This document shows positions 9,439 through 11,890 of a stretch of 11,890 nucleotides of DNA, one piece after another. Made by a program: the position numbers and the translations under genes. How positions within the stretch are numbered: position 1 is the first letter of the stretch; the number at the start of each line of letters is the position of its first letter. This stretch comes from Gymnopilus junonius. Taxonomy: Eukaryota; Basidiomycota; Agaricomycetes; Agaricales; Galerinaceae. The stretch lies in assembly GCA_015501075.1 (NCBI GenBank), contig JADNYJ010000833.1, positions 1 to 11,890 of the forward strand, read 5' to 3'. The notes below the pieces were generated by a model. It was not told where the DNA came from. It searched no databases and saw nothing but the letters and a program-made list of their open reading frames with translations.

Positions 9439-11877
9439 CTACAAAGTGAAGAGCTCGGAGATAAGTTCTACTTCATCTGCCAGAACGCGCCTGCTTAGAA
9501 CGTCCAACTGAACGCCAGCAACTGCATTCCTTGTATCTATTACCATTCCTTCTGGGCCACAAACTATGAATGGGAGATGAGCGATGGCCACGACGGAAGA
9601 CATGGTTGAGTGACTAACCGACAATACCCGTCTTACCTGCGACTGTATTTGCTTGACCATGAACGAGGCTCTCAATGTTGGGCCTACCTACAGCAGGTAC
9701 CCATTGCGTATCAACGACCTTGGTATCGGCTCCTATGTCATGCTCCTCTTGCGACTGGGTAATGTGAAGTGAGACCTCGACATCGTCACCATCTTCCAGC
9801 AGAGCCCTGAGTTGAGGGAGATACCACGTGAACTCAGCTGTCGTATAGGATTCAGCCTATGCTATTACAGAACGAGAAAACAGACCATCACTCACTTTGA
9901 CATTTGGCTGTCCACACGAGGTGGATTTTCTGACACAAGCTCTGCTCAGCCTTTTTCTTCTGGATAATATCTATCATCAACGGAACTACGAACGTCGCTC
10001 CAGACCCTCCTGCAACGAACAACACAGAGCTACATGCGTAGAAATTCTTGGTCGCCACGGTTCCATAAGGCCCGTCTAGCCAAACCCTGGAAGGCGCTGT
10101 CACCTTTGAATTTGGAAGGCGCTTTGTGAATCCAGACATGGTTCGAACTATGAAAGCGAGATGACCATCTGTAGGAAGCGAAGCTACAGTGAACGGATGC
10201 GATGAGAGTGGACGGATACTGAAGAAACGAATCCAGTAAAACTGGCCCGCCGACCATTTGAACCCACTCTTGGTGGGTATTTCGACCAACGTGGTTGATT
10301 CGTCAAGCGGCTTCACAACAGCACGCGGTGCATGTAGGCCATTGTGGGCGACGAGAAGCAGCCGGTATCCCAGTGCGCTACCCCAAAGGACTACCGTGGC
10401 GTGCATGTAAGACCATGAACCAAGGTCATTGTCCAGATGAAGATACATAAACACGACGAACACTGAGCGAATGCGTATTAGAAAGCACAAATAACAAAGG
10501 GCTTGGAAGGACGTACACAAGGCACCGACCAAGTGAAGGATATAGAAGGTTTCATAGAATCGATGACGAACCCATGGTATGGAGAGGAAACAAAGCCAAG
10601 TGAGTGGACCGAGGGCGGCTGATGGCAAGGTGATAAGCTTCAAATAGTGATGGAATATAAATGACAAGAAGCTCACCGAAACCTGTCCTATAGTAAACCT
10701 ATATAACACACAAAATATCTCAGCGGGGGGATTCAGCAGTAAGAGAACACGAGACCAACATTGTGGGCATATGTGTAAGTCCATGGCGCCTGGCTGTATA
10801 AAGCAATGAAATGACAATGGATATATTATGATGAAAAGTAGAACATACCGAAGCGCACGAATCGTCTGAGCGATAGTGTGCACCAAGCTGAAAAACACTG
10901 CCGACTCCGACGTTCAGATACTCATTCAGTAGCAAAAGAAAAGACAAGACAACGCACAACAGAACCACCCAAACCACTTGTGGAGAGTTTGAGCAGTTTC
11001 GATAGTGAGACCTGAACAAGTATAGATTAAGAGCTTGAGAGAACAAATTAAGTGGTTGTGACATACGCGTCAAGGACCGAAGAACATTGTGTTTCATGGG
11101 CAGGAGACTGAGGCGGTCAGTGTCATAAGAAAGGAGATGTTGTTACGAATATGACTTACTAAATCCAGGGAACCAACGCTGTAGCTATAAACTCTGACCG
11201 CAAGCCCAATGGCGATGAGCCGTAATTGGGAGGTCTGTGAAGGAAAAGAAAAATAAATTTAGGGTGAAAAAATCGTGAGAAAGACCTTTACCGATAATAA
11301 GGTCTAATGCCCCAGCAATAAGCACTCATGAAAGACCATGCAATGGCGAGGAAGAGAGCGGTGCCGTTAGTTGGGAGATATGAGTGGATTTGTCCATAAG
11401 ACAAGGCGCGCCAGGCTGCTCGAGGGACTCGGAGCATCTTGATGCCAAATGAGGATCCACGAAGGCTATCCACCCTTCGTTAGAACCAGAAAGCAGAGTG
11501 TGCGCCAAAGCCTTACCGTCCATAACTATCCAGCCAGTTGAAGGCATGGAAAAAGCCTGCCAAGGCGAACGCCACCACAAGGAAGTACGTCGTGTACAAT
11601 CCGTACTGCAAAATTCAGATTCAAATATTGTCCGAAAATTTAAAATTTATTTGACGACGGCTGACCTTGGTTTGGTTATAGTAATAATCGTTATGCAGTT
11701 GGCATAGCTCCCACTCTGGATCTGCAGGATTATAGTGTCCAAACTTGAAGTTCCCAAGCCCTTGGTACCATTAGGATAGGTCCCATCTAGGTCGCGCAAG
11801 CGATTAGTTCAAGATAAAAAATTACACAGTCAACTCATGGCGAACTCACTGGTAAATCCGAGGATACAGGGATCCAT
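9439..11877 (-). CDS. Ferric reductase (FRE/NOX family), 14 exons, 554 aa
   Basis: Plasma-membrane metalloreductase: NADPH to FAD to two b hemes to extracellular Fe(III) or Cu(II), feeding high-affinity iron uptake. Exons on the minus strand: 11877-11850, 11760-11666, 11605-11517, 11465-11292, 11234-11160, 11107-11067, 11011-10958, 10897-10849, 10793-10751, 10698-10677, 10618-10517, 10462-9896, 9837-9637, 9563-9439. The joined frame is open throughout. Heme ligand pairs His178/His192 and His252/His266 both keep the Hx13H spacing. This spacing decided between splice sites at 10957 and nearby GTs, and at 10516. FAD site HPFTVAS (346-352), GPYG (388-391), NADPH site VAGGSGAT (407-414) and the C-terminal CGPEGM (515-520) are present. 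IPWVRHRFYETFY before the third His is typical of fungal FREs. The tenth exon is only 22 nt. Intron 1 (11849-11761) ends in AAG and is the least certain junction. No signal peptide is visible and the frame is open to the window edge before ATG 11877, so a further 5' exon is possible. No ferroxidase or iron permease gene is adjacent. Confidence 0.92.
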
Positions 11878-11890
11878 ACCCGGAGGCAAG

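Noticed and set aside
9564..9663. Minus-strand open frame running upstream of the last ferric reductase exon, which reads as a plausible extension before the CGP motif
   Set aside because: It cannot be joined to the preceding exon in frame; the 73-nt intron 9636-9564 (GTAAGA donor, CATAG acceptor) joins cleanly.
239..11877. Idea that the P450, membrane protein and ferric reductase form a metabolic gene cluster
   Set aside because: They are well spaced, differ in strand, and no backbone biosynthetic enzyme, transporter of known type or regulator is present; nothing in the sequence links them.

Overview
The window looks like nuclear DNA of a filamentous basidiomycete, most likely an Agaricomycete. 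Three split genes carry about 29 short GT-AG introns (roughly 50-110 nt, most of them 51-67 nt), micro-exons of 11 and 22 nt, and donors that favour GTGCGT, GTACGT and GTGAGT. Codon use is of the NNC/NNT type seen in mushrooms. The cytochrome P450 has the PPGPP, ExxR, PERF and FGFGRRICPG layout of the large mushroom P450 families. No bacterial signals, transposase, reverse transcriptase, tRNA, rRNA or CRISPR array could be seen.

Layout. (1) 239-2424, plus: an intact P450 monooxygenase of 503 aa in 11 exons, with a TATA box near 143-150. (2) 2425-5985: about 3.5 kb with no gene I can support; from about 4000 the plus strand is rich in G and A. (3) 5996-6963, plus: a weak candidate gene for an unrecognised protein, just after a TATATAA box; base composition switches to C and T rich here. 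(4) 6964-7617: spacer with AT-rich, promoter-like sequence. (5) 7618-9041, plus: a seven-exon gene for a fungal multi-pass membrane protein. Splitting has left it without a long open frame, so it has to be rebuilt exon by exon. (6) 9042-9438: short convergent spacer. (7) 9439-11877, minus: a ferric reductase/NADPH oxidase family protein of 554 aa in 14 exons, intact from its first visible ATG; it may begin beyond the right edge.

How they work together. The P450 would be an ER-anchored monooxygenase. The ferric reductase would be a plasma-membrane enzyme that passes electrons from NADPH through FAD and two hemes to ferric iron outside the cell. The middle membrane protein has no known role. 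Nothing in the sequence ties the three into one pathway: they are separately transcribed and well spaced, and the P450 has no biosynthetic partner beside it. I found no convincing new biological system. The most useful results are the reconstructed gene models, in particular the hidden membrane-protein gene, the micro-exons in heme-binding parts, and two places where a stop codon or splice choice is unresolved.
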